Source of the DNA: Molossus alvarezi
Taxonomy: Eukaryota > Chordata > Mammalia > Chiroptera > Molossidae
NCBI GenBank assembly: GCA_037176705.1
Contig: CM073891.1
Coordinates: 92,524,327-92,588,326 of the forward strand
DNA: 64,000 nt
Reading direction: 5' to 3'
Part shown: positions 33,556-45,455 of the stretch, in pieces
Position numbering within the stretch: the stretch's first letter is position 1
How the letters are laid out: each line of letters begins with the position of its first letter
Position numbers and translations under genes: made by a program
The notes under the pieces: model-generated
Told to the model about the DNA's origin: nothing
Database searches by the model: none
Seen by the model: only the letters and a program-made list of their open reading frames with translations

Positions 33556-33893
33556 ATGCTGTAATCTGAATGATTATGCCCCTCCCCCACCATGTTAAAA
33601 TCCTGTCTCAAAGGTGATGACATTAGGATATAGGGCTTTGGGAGGTTCTCAGTTATGAGTGTGGAACCCTCAAGAATGGCATTAGTGTTTATAAAAGTGG
33701 CTCCAGAGAGATCTCTTGCACCATATGTGATTATAATGAGAAGTCTGAGCTCCAGAAGAGGGCCCTCACCCAACCATGCTGGCACCCTGATCTTAGATTT
33801 TTATCCTTAAAAACTCTGAGCAATATTTTCTTTGTTCTTTATTAACTAACCAGTCTGCTGGATTTTGTCATAGCAGTCCAAATGGGCTAAGAC
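33556..33893 (+). mobile_element. MaLR-type solo LTR (MST-like)
   Basis: The order TGCTGTAATCTGAATG, AAAGGTGATGACATTAGGAT, TTTGGGAGGTTCTCAGTTATG, CCTCAAGAATGGCATTAGTG, GAGGGCCCTCACC and GTCATAGCAGTCCAAATGGG follows the ERVL-MaLR LTR pattern. No internal region adjoins. Confidence 0.72.
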
Positions 33894-34799
33894 AGCCCAT
33901 TTATGAAAATGCAGGTAGTCAATTTGGCATCCTGACTTTCATGAGATGTGACAAGTAGAATGCGCTAGGGCACTGAGAACATGCCTAACTCCATGTCTAA
34001 TAAAAATGAATTTCATCAATTCTATCTTTATTAGAAAGCCTAAATAGCAGATTCTCTGCCAGGCTTCTGGCTGCGTCATGGAGAAGGAATTTCTTTTGAA
34101 TCTGTGGGTGGAGGAGAGGTAAATAGATTTTTGCGTTTTTTTTTTTTGCTTTGGACTAAAACTAGGTTTAAAGACAGAATCTAAGAAGTTTGGAAGAGTG
34201 ATAATAATCCTCTCCAGTTTCTACTTTGGTACATAGATTTTGGTAAACTTCAAAGGAGAGACTAAAAAAAATAATTATATTTAATTGTGCTTTATAGTGA
34301 TATGGCCTTTCATATTATTTGACCTTGGGTTTACTGATAACAAACACTTTGTGAATCTCAGAGAGAACGCCTGTTTGGCCACAGGTCAATTAGATGAGTG
34401 AGCAGATAGGCCCCGATGAGAGGGCAGTCCCAGCTTGCACGGTGGAGCTCCTCTGCCCCATGACCCTGTCTCCCTGGGAGAAAGGAGCTACAACCACATG
34501 AAGCATTGCTGGAAAAAAAAACAAAAAACAGAAAACAGACCTAATTTTAATCAGTTAACAGCCAGTTCTTTGTTAGACTTAAAACTGTTTCCAATATACA
34601 ACATATTTTCAGGATGTTTGAATATCTAAAATCACTACATTTACACGCCAAGCTTGCCATTTCCATTTACCTATTTGTCTTAGAGGTTTTAACAAAACTA
34701 TCATATAACAACATATGATCAGAAAAAAATAATCCAAAGAAACTTGAATGATTTTAATAATGAGCCTATAACCAAATTTATTCTCTTTAATTGACATAA
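33894..34799. other. Unassigned unique sequence
   Basis: Frames of 60-64 codons at 34435-34797 lack domains. Nothing recognised. Confidence 0.4.
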
Positions 34800-35105
34800 A
34801 AATATCCTTAGATTGACACTGTCAGAGGGGAAGGTGTTGGGTGAGAAGGGTGGAGGGATCGAGCACAGGAAAAAAGGAGACTCATGAACACAGACAACAG
34901 AATGGTGACTGCCAGAGGGAAGGGGGGGGGGAGTAGAAGAGGATACAGAGGGGATACATAGTGATGGAATGAGACTTCACTGAGGTGGTGAACACAAGGC
35001 CATGTGCAGATGATGTGTTATAGAGTTGTACACCTGGAACCTAGATAATTTATGAAACAGTGTCACTCCAATAAATTCAACTGTAAAAAAGAGGATGAGA
35101 AAACG
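34800..35105 (+). mobile_element. LINE-1 3' UTR/3' end
   Basis: AAAGGAGACTCATGAACACAG, GAATGGTGACTGCCAGAGGG, a G run at 34922-34931, TTGTACACCTGGAACC and CACTCCAATAAATTCAACTG. These follow the order of L1 3' ends seen in laurasiatherian mammals. AATAAA lies at about 35070. Confidence 0.6.
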
Positions 35106-36469
35106 AAAACGATGGAGAAGCCTGGGGAAGGTATCCCGAGGATGCTCAGGGAAGGAAAGGAAGGAAAGCAGACTTGCCAGGGCCGGAGGGAGAGGGAGCC
35201 TAGGGGCAGGACCACAAAGGAGCTCCTTCAGGTGTGCTGTTTGTTCTGAGCCCGAGTGACACAGGGCATGTGGCGTCTTGCCTGTCCAATCAGTGCTGGT
35301 ACAGCGAACTGAGGTCAGTGAACACAAGAATGTCCATTAGGAGAAGAAAAGGGGACACTAGACAAGGATTGGGGGAGGAAGCAAGCATTTACTGCAGGGT
35401 CCACTAGGGGAAAGACTCGGCTCCAGACCCTGGAGGATGCTGCATCGGGGAGAGAACTTCAGTTCTAGAGAAAACAGAAAAAAATAAAATAAAATAAAAA
35501 ATTTTTTAAAAAAGGAAAGAAAATATTCTTTAACCTTAACATATGGAATACTAAACAGTTCAGATATATAACATGATACAGAAGTTTTAAGTTTTAAAAA
35601 TATTTTTTATGAACATATTTCTTACATAAAGTGATTCAGTTTGGGGACTTCTTTTAATAAAAAATGATTAAAGATGATGATTCCTATATTTAGGATTGAA
35701 AATTATTTTAAAAATTATTTCAGAGATACCATATATGAAGTTTTAGATACATCTTTTGCTATTTAATTTGAACTTTTTTTTTTGTAGTAAGCAAAATATT
35801 TATATTTTTCTCTCCTCCTAGAGAAGATTTTGGGGTTAAGAAAAAAAATTGCTCCCAATACATTTTTATCAGGGCTACCTATGTTGTAACAGAACATTGG
35901 AATAGAAAGAAAGATATTGCCTCTTGAGGTATCGAATGGCTTTGATCTATCTCTTTCTTTCCATGGAGTGAAGGTTGCTGTGGCTGTGTCTAAAGGTATA
36001 AAAAGGAAGAACAGAAAAGAATGTAGTTTCATCAGTAGCAAATCCTGCAGGTTTACAGAATAACCTCAAACAAGAAAGGACAGAGTATAAAAAGTTGGCT
36101 CTACTTCCATTGGGCCCCTCATTTAGAAACACAATAATAAATCAATTGTCATTAGAAAATGGGAGCAGGCAGTCTACATAGTGTTACAGAAGAAGAGTCT
36201 GCACACCTTCGTGTTCTCAACTGTAAGATGAGGGTTGCAAGCCCAGTTCACCTTTGGGACAGGGCGATAAATTCCACCATTGAAATTCCAGCGTCTCCTG
36301 GGAATGTTAATACATTCATTCTGTTGTATGCATTTAAAAAAATGTTGTTTTATTAGGAAGAATTCAGCTTTATATAAAATTATAGATTTTAATATTTATA
36401 TTTGAACAAATATTAACATTTATCAACTAATTATTTGGTACATGCTATTTGGTACAAACAATCTGTTAG
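35106..36469. other. Unassigned sequence
   Basis: A purine-rich GGAAAGGAAGGAAAG patch lies near 35152 and an A-rich patch near 35475. The overlapping frames at 34977-35327 and 35052-35249 have no domain. Around 36190-36240 a weak MIR-like word (TCAACTGTAAGATGAGG) is seen. Confidence 0.4.
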
Positions 36470-37220
36470 CAACTCAACATTTAGGGTTAAAGAGAGACAG
36501 AACATAGTCTTTGCCTTCAAAGGCCTTTAATTCTGGTAGTAGAGACTTGTACATAGATCACTGTAATAAAAGATTGAAGGTAGCAGGTGCTATGGCACAA
36601 ATATGTACACAATAACCTGGGAAAATAAAAATATATAATAATGTTTTAAGAAGGGGAAGAAGGCTTTTAGGTTTAGATCTACTGAGAAAATCATATAACC
36701 ATAGTGAGTAGGAGAGGGTTCAGTAACGGTTACAAAAGAGGGTAGGACTCAATCTACACGTCACAGTTTTGCCCTTAAACATGTCAGGTGTTGTCAGTGT
36801 GGGGGGGGGGGGAACACGAGGCAGCGTAAATGAGATGGGGAAAGTTCTAACAGTGAAGGAGCATGTGCTATTGATAAAGGGTAGTCGGATAAATCTTGTC
36901 TGACGAAATTAGGTAGGTGAGGAAACCTAATGGAAGGAAAAGAACAAGCTCTCTGAATGGATATCTGGGGTTTGGGGAGGGTTGAATCTTCCAGGCAGAG
37001 AGAAAGGCAGTACAGAGGCTCAGAGTCAGGGGAGTAGCTACTGAATTACAGGGAGGAGGTTGATGTGGCTGGAGCAGAGGGGAGTAAAGTGTGGAGCATG
37101 GGTGGGAAGTCGTGAGCTAAGAGGTAGCAGGCGAGTTGTGCTGAAAAGCAAGAAACATTCCCGACTTTCCAGAGTATCCAAAATAGTGCAGAGCCAGTGT
37201 GGCAAGCTGTTTTGATTAAT
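36470..37220. repeat. Ancient interspersed repeat, family not named
   Basis: ACAGAACATAGTCTTTGCC, GCAGGTGCTATGGC, CCAGGCAGAGAGAAAGGCAG and GATGTGGCTGGAGCAGAG appear in the order of the same ancient repeat as at 20440-21080. It contains a run of 14 G at 36800-36813. Confidence 0.35.
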
Positions 37221-38585
37221 TTGGGCACTACTCTTTTAAATAATTAAAATTACAATAAGATGGCTAATTTTACCAGGCATTTTACTCCTGATTATTTCCC
37301 TTTCCTTCCTTATAACCACAGTCATGTAGAGCATGGATCATTTGATAAATAATAGAAGACTAGTTCTGTAGACCTGAAAATTATTTTACCAAATAGACTG
37401 AGGACCACATCTTATATTCTTATTTAGGTGGTATCAGCAGTTACCACCAGTTGTTATGAGGAGAAATGACAACTGGAAATTCTGTTGGAAAACAGATGAT
37501 ACTGTTTTGTTTTATTTTCCTTTTTCTACCTTTGGACATTGTCACAGTAGCCTAGTCGATCCCTTTTCTCTCCATTAAAAGAAAGAGAGATCTCAAAAGA
37601 GATTTAGTATCTGAACCAACAGTATCTTCCTTTCATTTCTAAGACTGTTACAATATAGATAACATTGATAAACTTGCTTCCAGGGCAGAGATTTTTTTTC
37701 TTAAAACCAAAGTCTTAAGATTTGTTTTATCACAAACTCCAGAGAAAGTATTTAATTTCATTGGATTGGCTGGATATTTAGTTGTCTGAATATTTAGTTT
37801 TGCCCAGAGAAAGGTAAAAATAGCATTGGAGATAATTAGAAAACTGTAATGCTACAGTTTTATAGTAACACAGATAGGAGATTGTAACAGCAAATACAAA
37901 TAGAAAAAACAACAACTTAATTCTCCCTGTTGAAAATAAAAGACTTCCCTCCCTTTTCTTAGAGCATTTAGTTTAGAAAACTTGTAAGTTATTTCTCTAC
38001 CCATGGGATGTATACACATTGATAAAAAGCAAAATAGACTCTTATCGCCTTTAAGACCCAGAAATGTCTTTGTCAAGGAGGTAGGAGCATCTCTGATGTG
38101 TAGTCAAGGAAGATAGTGAGCCTATCTCCCAGTTTCTGCGGAAGGGTAGGAATCTAACTTAAGCCAGTATCTCCCCTCAAGTTGCAAAACTACCTCTTGT
38201 TATAAAGATATAAGAAGTTTATTTTTTGAATAAAGCCAATGGCAAACTTAGATGACCATTCCTCTTACTAATGGAATTAGAATAACGTATGTATGACAAA
38301 TAGTGCTGTCGGGTCCTCTACGTGAGGTACAGTTACTGTTTATTTTGAGAACGTCTGTAATTGTAATATGTGTCTGTGCTTGTCTTATAAAAGGGTAAGA
38401 TTTTTTTTTATCTTTTCAATGTTTTAAGGATTACCTGTGATTTGTAACACATTCCAGTTTAATGTTTATTCAGTAACAAAATTGTTTTTATTCTCTTCTA
38501 TCCTTGTGTGAAGTTTTTCTGGGTTAGGAGAAGATTTTTTTTAAACATTATGTTTCCCCAATATATATAATGTGTTTATTTAGCA
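37221..38585. other. Unassigned unique sequence
   Basis: AT-rich, no gene or recognisable repeat. Confidence 0.45.
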
Positions 38586-38720
38586 TGCCTTCTTTTGCTA
38601 GAATCTAAGCTCCATGAAGTCAAGGCTTTATCTGTTTTGTTCTGTATCTTCAGTAATTAGAATACTGTCAGATATACTAAACAATTATTGTGAATAAGTA
38701 AATTTATGAATCAACAATCA
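38586..38720 (+). mobile_element. L2 3'-end fragment
   Basis: CTAGAATCTAAGCTCCATGAA, CTGTTTTGTTCTGTATC and GTCAGATATACTAAACAATTATTG follow the L2 3' terminal order. Confidence 0.6.
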
Positions 38721-39589
38721 ATGAACTAGAATTCTCTTGTTTCCATGTTGTAAACAATGTCTAAGATATATAAAGAGCCAAACTTCTTTAATCTGAACTT
38801 ACTTAGTAATGGGACTCCCCAATTACTCAGACATTTTAAATTTATCATCAGTACACTAAGGATGTTGGGATACAACAGAAATCCCCTTAGTCACCAGACT
38901 TGTTATGTGTACTCTTCATGGTATAAGGGAATAACTCATTAAACCTTGGCATAAAACTTATGTTCTGATATCAAATTGTAGTGCATATGGCAATTTAGCC
39001 ACAATGTCCTTTTGCAAATCATAAGATACCTTTTCTCTGGCTTATATAATGTCATTAGGGACCTCAGATGGAGTCTTCTCTTCTAAAATAGTAATATAGA
39101 TGTTTTCTTGTGCAAGACGATACTCCAAGACTTTTGTAAGAGATGAATATATAGTAATGTTCAGAAGAACTGAAGACCTGAAATAGACAAGGATCCCAGT
39201 TTGTGTGAAGGAAAAATGATTTGTAACAGCTGCCATTGACAGGGCTCTGCACCCAGTGATATTGGTCTAATAGAGAGGACAGTTGCAGAACTTAAATTGG
39301 ACATAACAGATATATTTTAGAAAATATTATAGCAAACAATCTAGCATTAGTGAGAGAATGTATATGAATCTTAATAGTTTACCCTGTAATGATTTTTGCA
39401 TATTTTATGCCATGGAAAACAGTGCTTAGATGCTCCAAAAATGAGTTCCGAACAGATTTATCCATAAGCTCAGTGGCTCCAAGAATTATTTATTATTGCT
39501 TCTCTGGTGCAGATTCAGAATGTGGGTACACCATTATTGTAGCATACAGGTAGTTTCATTGCCCTAAAAATCCTCTATGCTTTACAACT
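38721..39589. other. Unassigned unique sequence
   Basis: Short overlapping frames at 39042-39252 have no domain. Nothing else is recognised. Confidence 0.4.
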
Positions 39590-39905
39590 ATTTACCTGTC
39601 TTCTCCCAACCCCTGGTAACCACTGATCTTTTTGCTGTCTCCATATTTTACCTTTTACAGAATGTCAAATAACTGCAATCAAACAGTGTATAATCTTTCA
39701 AAATGACAATAATTTTACTTAGCAATATGCAGTTATGTTTTCTTCATGTCTTGTCATGGTTCAATAGCTTATTTCTTTTTAGCGCTAAGTAATATTGTAT
39801 TGTCTGGATGTACAACAGTTTATGTATCCTTTCATTTTCTGAAGGACATCTTGGTTGTTCCCAAGTTTTGGAAATTGTGAATAAAGCTGCTATGAACATT
39901 CAAAA
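39590..39905 (-). mobile_element. Ancient L1 3' region
   Basis: In antisense: CCAACCCCTGGTAACCACTG, TATTGTATTGTCTGGATGTA, AAATTGTGAATAAAGCTGCT. This is the ORF2 end/3' UTR of an old L1M element. Confidence 0.7.
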
Positions 39906-40749
39906 AGAGAATGTGGGGAAGAAGAGTAGGAAACTGTGATAGTTTAATATACTGATGATGGCCTTTGTTTCAGGATATACTACTGAATGTGGTACTACTT
40001 AAGTTCTTCAGTAAGTCCTCAGGCATTTCAACAGCCCTGTTCTTCTGCTGCTCTGGAACCATTTAGACCACAAATGCTGTGGGACTTCCCGACGTTCCCC
40101 TATCAGGAATCCACGTTCAGATTTGATTATATTCTTGAGGTGGTGAGTACCTCACGCCTGAACTCCTCGGGGACACACATTAGAGAGCCCTACTGAAGCC
40201 GAGCAAAGGTATTTGCATAGTAGTATCTGCACAGCCAAAGCTTCTCCTGAGTCCAGAAATAGAGGATTATGATAGAGAAAGGACTCCAACCATTACAAAA
40301 ATTTTATTCTGCTCTTTTTTTTACTTTCTGGTGAACTACCAGCATATTAAACATATAATTTCTGTAATTAAACGGATGTCTGCAAAAAGTTAAACAAACA
40401 ATTATCAGCTTAAATATAAGATGGAAAAGTTATCTTATTGGGATTATTTTATATGCTGAAAATATGCATACATTTTACAGGTCATTTTGGGGATGGCATT
40501 TCTTGCAGCTAGAGTGTAAATTTAGTGGGGTTTTTTTGCATAATGTCAATAACAGAGGGAGGTTTGCTTAATGCATAGACTTATGGGAAGATTTTAGAAG
40601 AAATTAATCCATTTTCTGGGGGTAAAAATCTATTGTTATTAGTGACTGCCAGCAAGAGACTAATTTTGCTTAGAATGTAAAGTGCTTTATTATCACAAGT
40701 AAACAAACATGCCATTAAGATAAAAATTCTACTCTTTTATTTTATGCTA
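39906..40749. other. Unassigned; contains an exon-like segment
   Basis: A 169-nt segment 39974-40142 sits between TTTGTTTCAG and GTGAGT, with a 69-codon frame opening at 39987. No protein similarity is recognised, so it is not called a gene. Confidence 0.25.
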
Positions 40750-41158
40750 TTCATGTTTATGGATTGAATGTGTCTCTCTTACCACCCCTCCCCTTAATTA
40801 ACATGTTGAAGCCTAACCACCAAGAAGACTGTATTTGGAGATAAAATCTTTAAAGGTGGCAGTTACAGTATCACAGTTAAGTGAGGTCATAAGGTTGGGC
40901 CCTAATCAATAGGACCAGTGTCCTTAAAAGACAGAGACACCGGGAGAGCACGTACACAGAGGAAAGGTCATGTGAGGATGAAGCAAGAAGGCAACTGTCT
41001 ACAAGCCAGCAAGAGAGGTCTCATCAGAAAAGACCCCTGTTGGCAGCTTGACTGTGTACATCCAGCCACCAGAACTATGAAAAAATAAGTTGATGGTGTT
41101 TATTTAAGTCATCTAGTCTGTGTTATTCTGTTGTGATAGTCCAAGCATACTAACACAC
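40750..41158 (+). mobile_element. MaLR-type LTR (MLT1-like)
   Basis: ATGGATTGAATGTGTCTC, CATGTTGAAGCCTAACC, TATTTGGAGATAAAATC, GTGTCCTTAAAAGACAGAG, CTACAAGCCAGCAAGAG and CATCTAGTCTGTGTTATTC appear in the MLT1 LTR order. A solo LTR. Confidence 0.75.
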
Positions 41159-42439
41159 ATGCTAATACCAATTTCTTTTAAATACAGAATTGCATATGTG
41201 GAAAAAGTGACTCTATGACGGCTACTCTAGTGCCTTACCATCCTTGCAGTGATAAATACGATGATATGAATTTGTGGCATATCAAAACCAGTCTGTGACT
41301 ATATAATCAGACTAGGTTGCACTGAATAAAATGATTGAATATTACTGGTAAGTAATATTGTAGTTGAGCATAGGGAATTTAGTTCAAAAATTGACACCAA
41401 TAATGTACTGAATGATTGCAGATATACTCTATTTTCATTTTAATAGAATATTATGCTTATGGATTAATATGTCAGTGTGGACTTTGATCCAATAACAAAT
41501 CTATATGAGGCAAACTTTCAGAAGCTGACTTAATTTTTTCATACTTTATAACTGGCCAATTTTGACAAGGCAGGTCACAGAAATGGGCAATTTGGTCATA
41601 TGAATCTCCTTGGGGGCTGCAGCTCAATGCGCTTTATATTGATTCCTAGGTAAATAATACAGGGACTTGAGGAGTCTTACTTTATCTGATTTTTTCTGTT
41701 CACTTATTTTATATTTCTCTCTTGCAAGTTTCTATTAACTTCCTATTGTTCCTCTCCAGCCAATTCACTCTCCCTAAAATTTAGCACAACTACTCTGTGC
41801 AATCATCTTCTACCTCTGCGTGGTTTTACTCTGTTGGGTAACTGTTCCTTTTCTGTCTAGCATCCAGGGTGCTCTTCTCTCAGCTGATTCTACTCTTAAA
41901 TAATCTCAGGTCCCCAATATATCACTTTCTCAATAGTTTTACTGGAATTTACTGTGAATTTCAACTTCTGTCCAGGTTCTCTTCTTCTTTTGTGTTTAAA
42001 TTTATTGATTATAGATAGTTTATTTGCCTTTCTACTTCTTTATTTTCAATCTTCTCTATTTAACATACACTTATTAAAGAAAGTCATATTTCCTCGTAAG
42101 TATTCTCAAGAATATTATTCTCTATTAGTTTGAAATTAGAAGTATGTTTTAGTAATTGCTAATTTTGTAATCAAAATTGGTTTTAACTAGTTGCAGTCAT
42201 TTATTAATTTCTTTTTCATGTTAACTAAGTAGGTAATAGCAAATGCCAGTTCTGGTCAAAATCATGGTTACCTTGAAGATTTACTGGCAACACAAAGAAT
42301 ACATTAATGTAGAGATGGGATCAGAAAGATATTTTTGCTGAAGGCATGAAAATGGATTGATAGAGATGGGGTCATATTTAAAGTCATTTTGTTCCTAGAA
42401 GAAAATTTGTTATTAGCTAAAGGATATGATTTCATAATA
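41159..42439. other. Unassigned unique sequence
   Basis: AT-rich, no gene or recognisable repeat. Confidence 0.45.
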
Positions 42440-42530
42440 GCAGTATATATATTAGTTTATTTCATGGTCAATATGATGGTTAATTTTGTTTTGACTTGGC
42501 TAGACTGTATATATAGTACCCAGTTATTTA

Positions 42531-42710
42531 TTTATTTATTTTTCTTTATTGATTTTAGAAAGAGAGGAAGTGAGAGGAAGAGAGAGATGGAAACATCGAT
42601 GAGAGAGAACATCGATTGGCTGCCTCCTGCCTGCCCCACACTGGGGATTTGGCCCTCAACCTGACCATGTGCCCTGACCGGAAATGAACCAGCGACCTCA
42701 CCAGCGGGGC
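42531..42710 (-). mobile_element. VES-type SINE (type A) lacking the A box
   Basis: The tail and body are normal (TCTTTCTAAAATCAATAAAG in sense). The head reads GCCCCGCTGGTGAGGTCGCT, so about 36 bases containing the pol III A box are missing. The duplication TAGTACCCAGTTATTTA is perfect over 17 bp (42514-42530 and 42711-42727), so the copy is young despite the missing promoter half. Confidence 0.92.
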
Positions 42711-43756
42711 TAGTACCCAGTTATTTAAAAAAAGACTACTCTAGGTGTTTCTGTGAAGGTATTTTATAGATGTAATTAACATCTACAATCAGTTGACTTA
42801 GGTATATGGTGTTGAAATTGCATAATGAGTAGAAGCTGGAAGACGTCTGATGAACATGATAGAAAAAGCCCATGTTGCCCGGAAGAGAAACATGAATGTT
42901 TACGGTGATTTGGCTGAAGGCTCAGAAAGGAATACAGAGAATGGTAGAAAAAGTTTCTGTTGTCTTAAAGAACACATATTGTCATGAACAGAATGTTGGT
43001 GGAAATATGAAATTAAGGGTAATAATAAGAAAGATCCATATATCTTTCTGTTGGAGAGTGGCAGGAAGGTGATCCTTGTTACAAAGTGGCAAAAACCCTA
43101 GTTCAGTTGGGTTGTGTGTAAGGTAGAACTTGCAAGCAGTGAACTTAGACATTCAGCTGAAATTTCAAGCAGTGTGTAAAGTGCAGCCTGGTTTCTCCTT
43201 GATGCTGATGGTGAAATATAAACAGATGAATGGAGGAAGGAACTGTTAAGCATAAAGGAACCAGAATTTGATGATTTGAGAAGTAGCCTTCCCAGTTAAT
43301 GTACTCTGGACACAGCCATAGTTGTGACTGGACAATCTTTGCTGAAGTGTAGTAATGGGGTTATCCAGGGAGGATCTGTAGGGAACTTAATTTTGATGGC
43401 ATGGATCCCCTTGTAATCCAGAGAGGACCAACACGGCTTTTGAGAATGTTGTATCAGCAGACACACTTCTTGTTTGGACCGAAGGGGACAAAGATAGGGC
43501 AAAATGAAGGAAAGCTGTTAGATGTCTGGGATTCCATAGGCAGAAAATAGACTTTAGCAATGCTCAGCTACAACATGCACTAGTTTTGAAGGAAAAAAAA
43601 AAAATGACTTCTGGGTCCCAGTGTAGATGTAGACTCAGCATCCAGAGCCAGGAGCTGGCAGAGCTCCGGGGTGGGCCTGCAGCTCCTCAGAGGCCCAGAG
43701 GGACATCCAGCCACAGAGAATCATTCTTAGGCCTTGAAATCTATTGAAAATAGCCC

Positions 43757-44008
43757 CATTGGCCCTGGCTGGTTTGGCTCAGCGGTTATAATGTCGGCCC
43801 ACGGACCAGAGAGTCCCTGGTTTGGTTCCTGCTAAGGGCATGTACCTCGGTTGCAGTTTGTCCCCGCACCGGTTGGGGTTGTATGAATGGCAACCACTCG
43901 ATGTTCCTCTCTCTCTCTATTCCTCCCTCTCTCCCTCCCGCTCTATCCAAAGATAAATGCAAAAATGTCCTCTAGTGAGAATAAAAAAGAATAAATAAAT
44001 AAAAGGAG
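43757..44008 (+). mobile_element. VES-type SINE (type B)
   Basis: GGCCCTGGCTGGTTTGGCTC, GGTTTGGTTCCTGCTAAGGG, GTTGCAGTTTGTCCCCGCAC. The tail is GTCCTCTAGTGAGAATAAA. A duplication GAAAATAGCCC lies at 43746-43756 and 44009-44019. Confidence 0.94.
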
Positions 44009-44420
44009 GAAAATAGCCCTACTGGATTGCAGATTTGCTTTGGATCCGGGATCCCTTTACTTCTTTCCAGAAACTTCAGAGAGAGCATGGCCTTGCCACC
44101 ACCTCCATTTCAAATTCCTGGGTTTTAGAAGCATGAGAAAATATATTTTTGTTTTTTTAAGCGATTCAGTTTTAGGTAATTTGCTACTGATAACACTGAA
44201 ATAACCTGGTTATTATTTAACAGGAAAGGAGTAAAGGGAAGATTAGCTAATTTAATACTCCCAGTCTATTCCTTGATGATCACTGGGGGAAGGGAGTTTA
44301 GACACATGCCCAGTAAGGTCTAAATGATGTGGGAGTTGCTTACCTTTTGGTCTCATCTGGTAGCAAGTCAGTGGCCAGAATAGGCATGGCCACTGCAAGC
44401 ATTTGAAACATGAATATTTA

Positions 44421-44634
44421 GCCCTGCCTATGTGGCTCAGTGGTTGAGCATTGACCCATGCACCAAGAGGTCACCAGTTCAATTCCCAGTCAGGGCACAT
44501 GCTCAGATTGTGGGCTCAATCCCCACTTGGGGGCATGCAGGAGGTGGCCAGTCGATGTTCTCTCTCATTTATGTTTCTCTCTCCCTCTCCCTCTCCCTTC
44601 CTCTCACTCTAAAAAAAAGAAAAAAAAAATCAAT
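44421..44634 (+). mobile_element. VES-type SINE (type A)
   Basis: GCCCTGCCTATGTGGCTCAG, GGTCACCAGTTCAATTCCC, GTGGGCTCAATCCCCACTTG, tail CTCTAAAAAAAAGAAA. The 16-bp flank GAAACATGAATATTTA recurs with one change at 44635-44650. Confidence 0.93.
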
Positions 44635-44650
44635 GAAACCTGAATATTTA

Positions 44651-45441
44651 ATCTCCTAGACAAAGGAAAGTTCTCACTCTCAATGCCCACACCAGAATCC
44701 CAACTTGTGCGGCTCCTATACCCTGTACTCACCATATGACCCACACTGTGTGGGACTCCCACAATGGACTAATGGACTGAATCTAGCTGATGCCTAAATC
44801 AGACCTGGCTGCATCATGGAACAGACATTAGACTCTGGCCCTATTTCTAACTTTGCTAAATCCACAGCTTTCCCTCTTGCAGGACTGGACTGAGGGAACC
44901 GACGTGGCATTACAACCCCAGAAATATAATTCCATGCCAATAAAGACCATTAATTCTTCTGTGCAAGTGTTAGAAAATTTATTGTCTAAAGATGTCAAAA
45001 AGGCTGCCCTACTCCCACAAATGTCCAGTCATTCTGGCCCATTATCCCTCTGACAACACTATGACATCCCGAGGAGACTAACAGAACTTAATGGAAGTTA
45101 ACTAGATATTTATTTAATTGTATTATTTGTAACTTAAATTTCCTCTAATGTTAAGCAAATACTGCTATAAGTCAAGGTGTGTGTGAACTTAAAACACTAA
45201 CTTGTTAGTGTATCGGATTATAAAGACAGTGTGTAATGCCTAAAATGTGTAAGGTGTTTTAGTGTAAAAGTAATAAATGCAATGTTTACATTGAGTAAAT
45301 CCATTATACTTTTTAATTATATTGTTAAAAATCAGTGCTACTTTCTATTATGCATTTAACTTATCTTGCTGGTCACTGCAATTTCTTTTCTCTTCATCTT
45401 CCTCCTCCCCTTCCTCTTCTTTTTCCCCCCTTTTCTTCTTT
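44651..45441. other. Unassigned; contains a terminal-exon-like segment
   Basis: A pyrimidine-rich acceptor (CAGCTTTCCCTCTTGCAG) ends at about 44882. AATAAA lies near 45273, with a 66-codon frame at 44853-45053. No protein family is recognised, so it is not called a gene. A diverged LTR fragment is an alternative. Confidence 0.25.
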
Positions 45442-45455
45442 AATTCCTCCCATTT

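Larger units (their letters stand above)
42440..44200 (+). mobile_element. Old LTR-retrotransposon composite (MaLR-like)
   Basis: 42445-42820 around the SINE (ATGATGGTTAATTTTGTTTTG, TGTGAAGGTATTTTATAGATG) resembles an old mammalian LTR. 43600-44190 (TCTATTGAAAATAGCCC, TTGCAGATTTGCTTTGGATCC, GGGATCCCTTTACTTCT) resembles MLT1-type internal sequence and a LTR start. No reading frame survives. Boundaries are loose, and two unrelated LTR elements are possible. Confidence 0.45.

Noticed and set aside
34922..34931. G runs here and at 36800-36813 and 61772-61785
   Set aside because: Homopolymer runs, two of them in or near L1 3' ends or old repeats. Single runs do not make a G-quadruplex element, and their length is prone to sequencing error.
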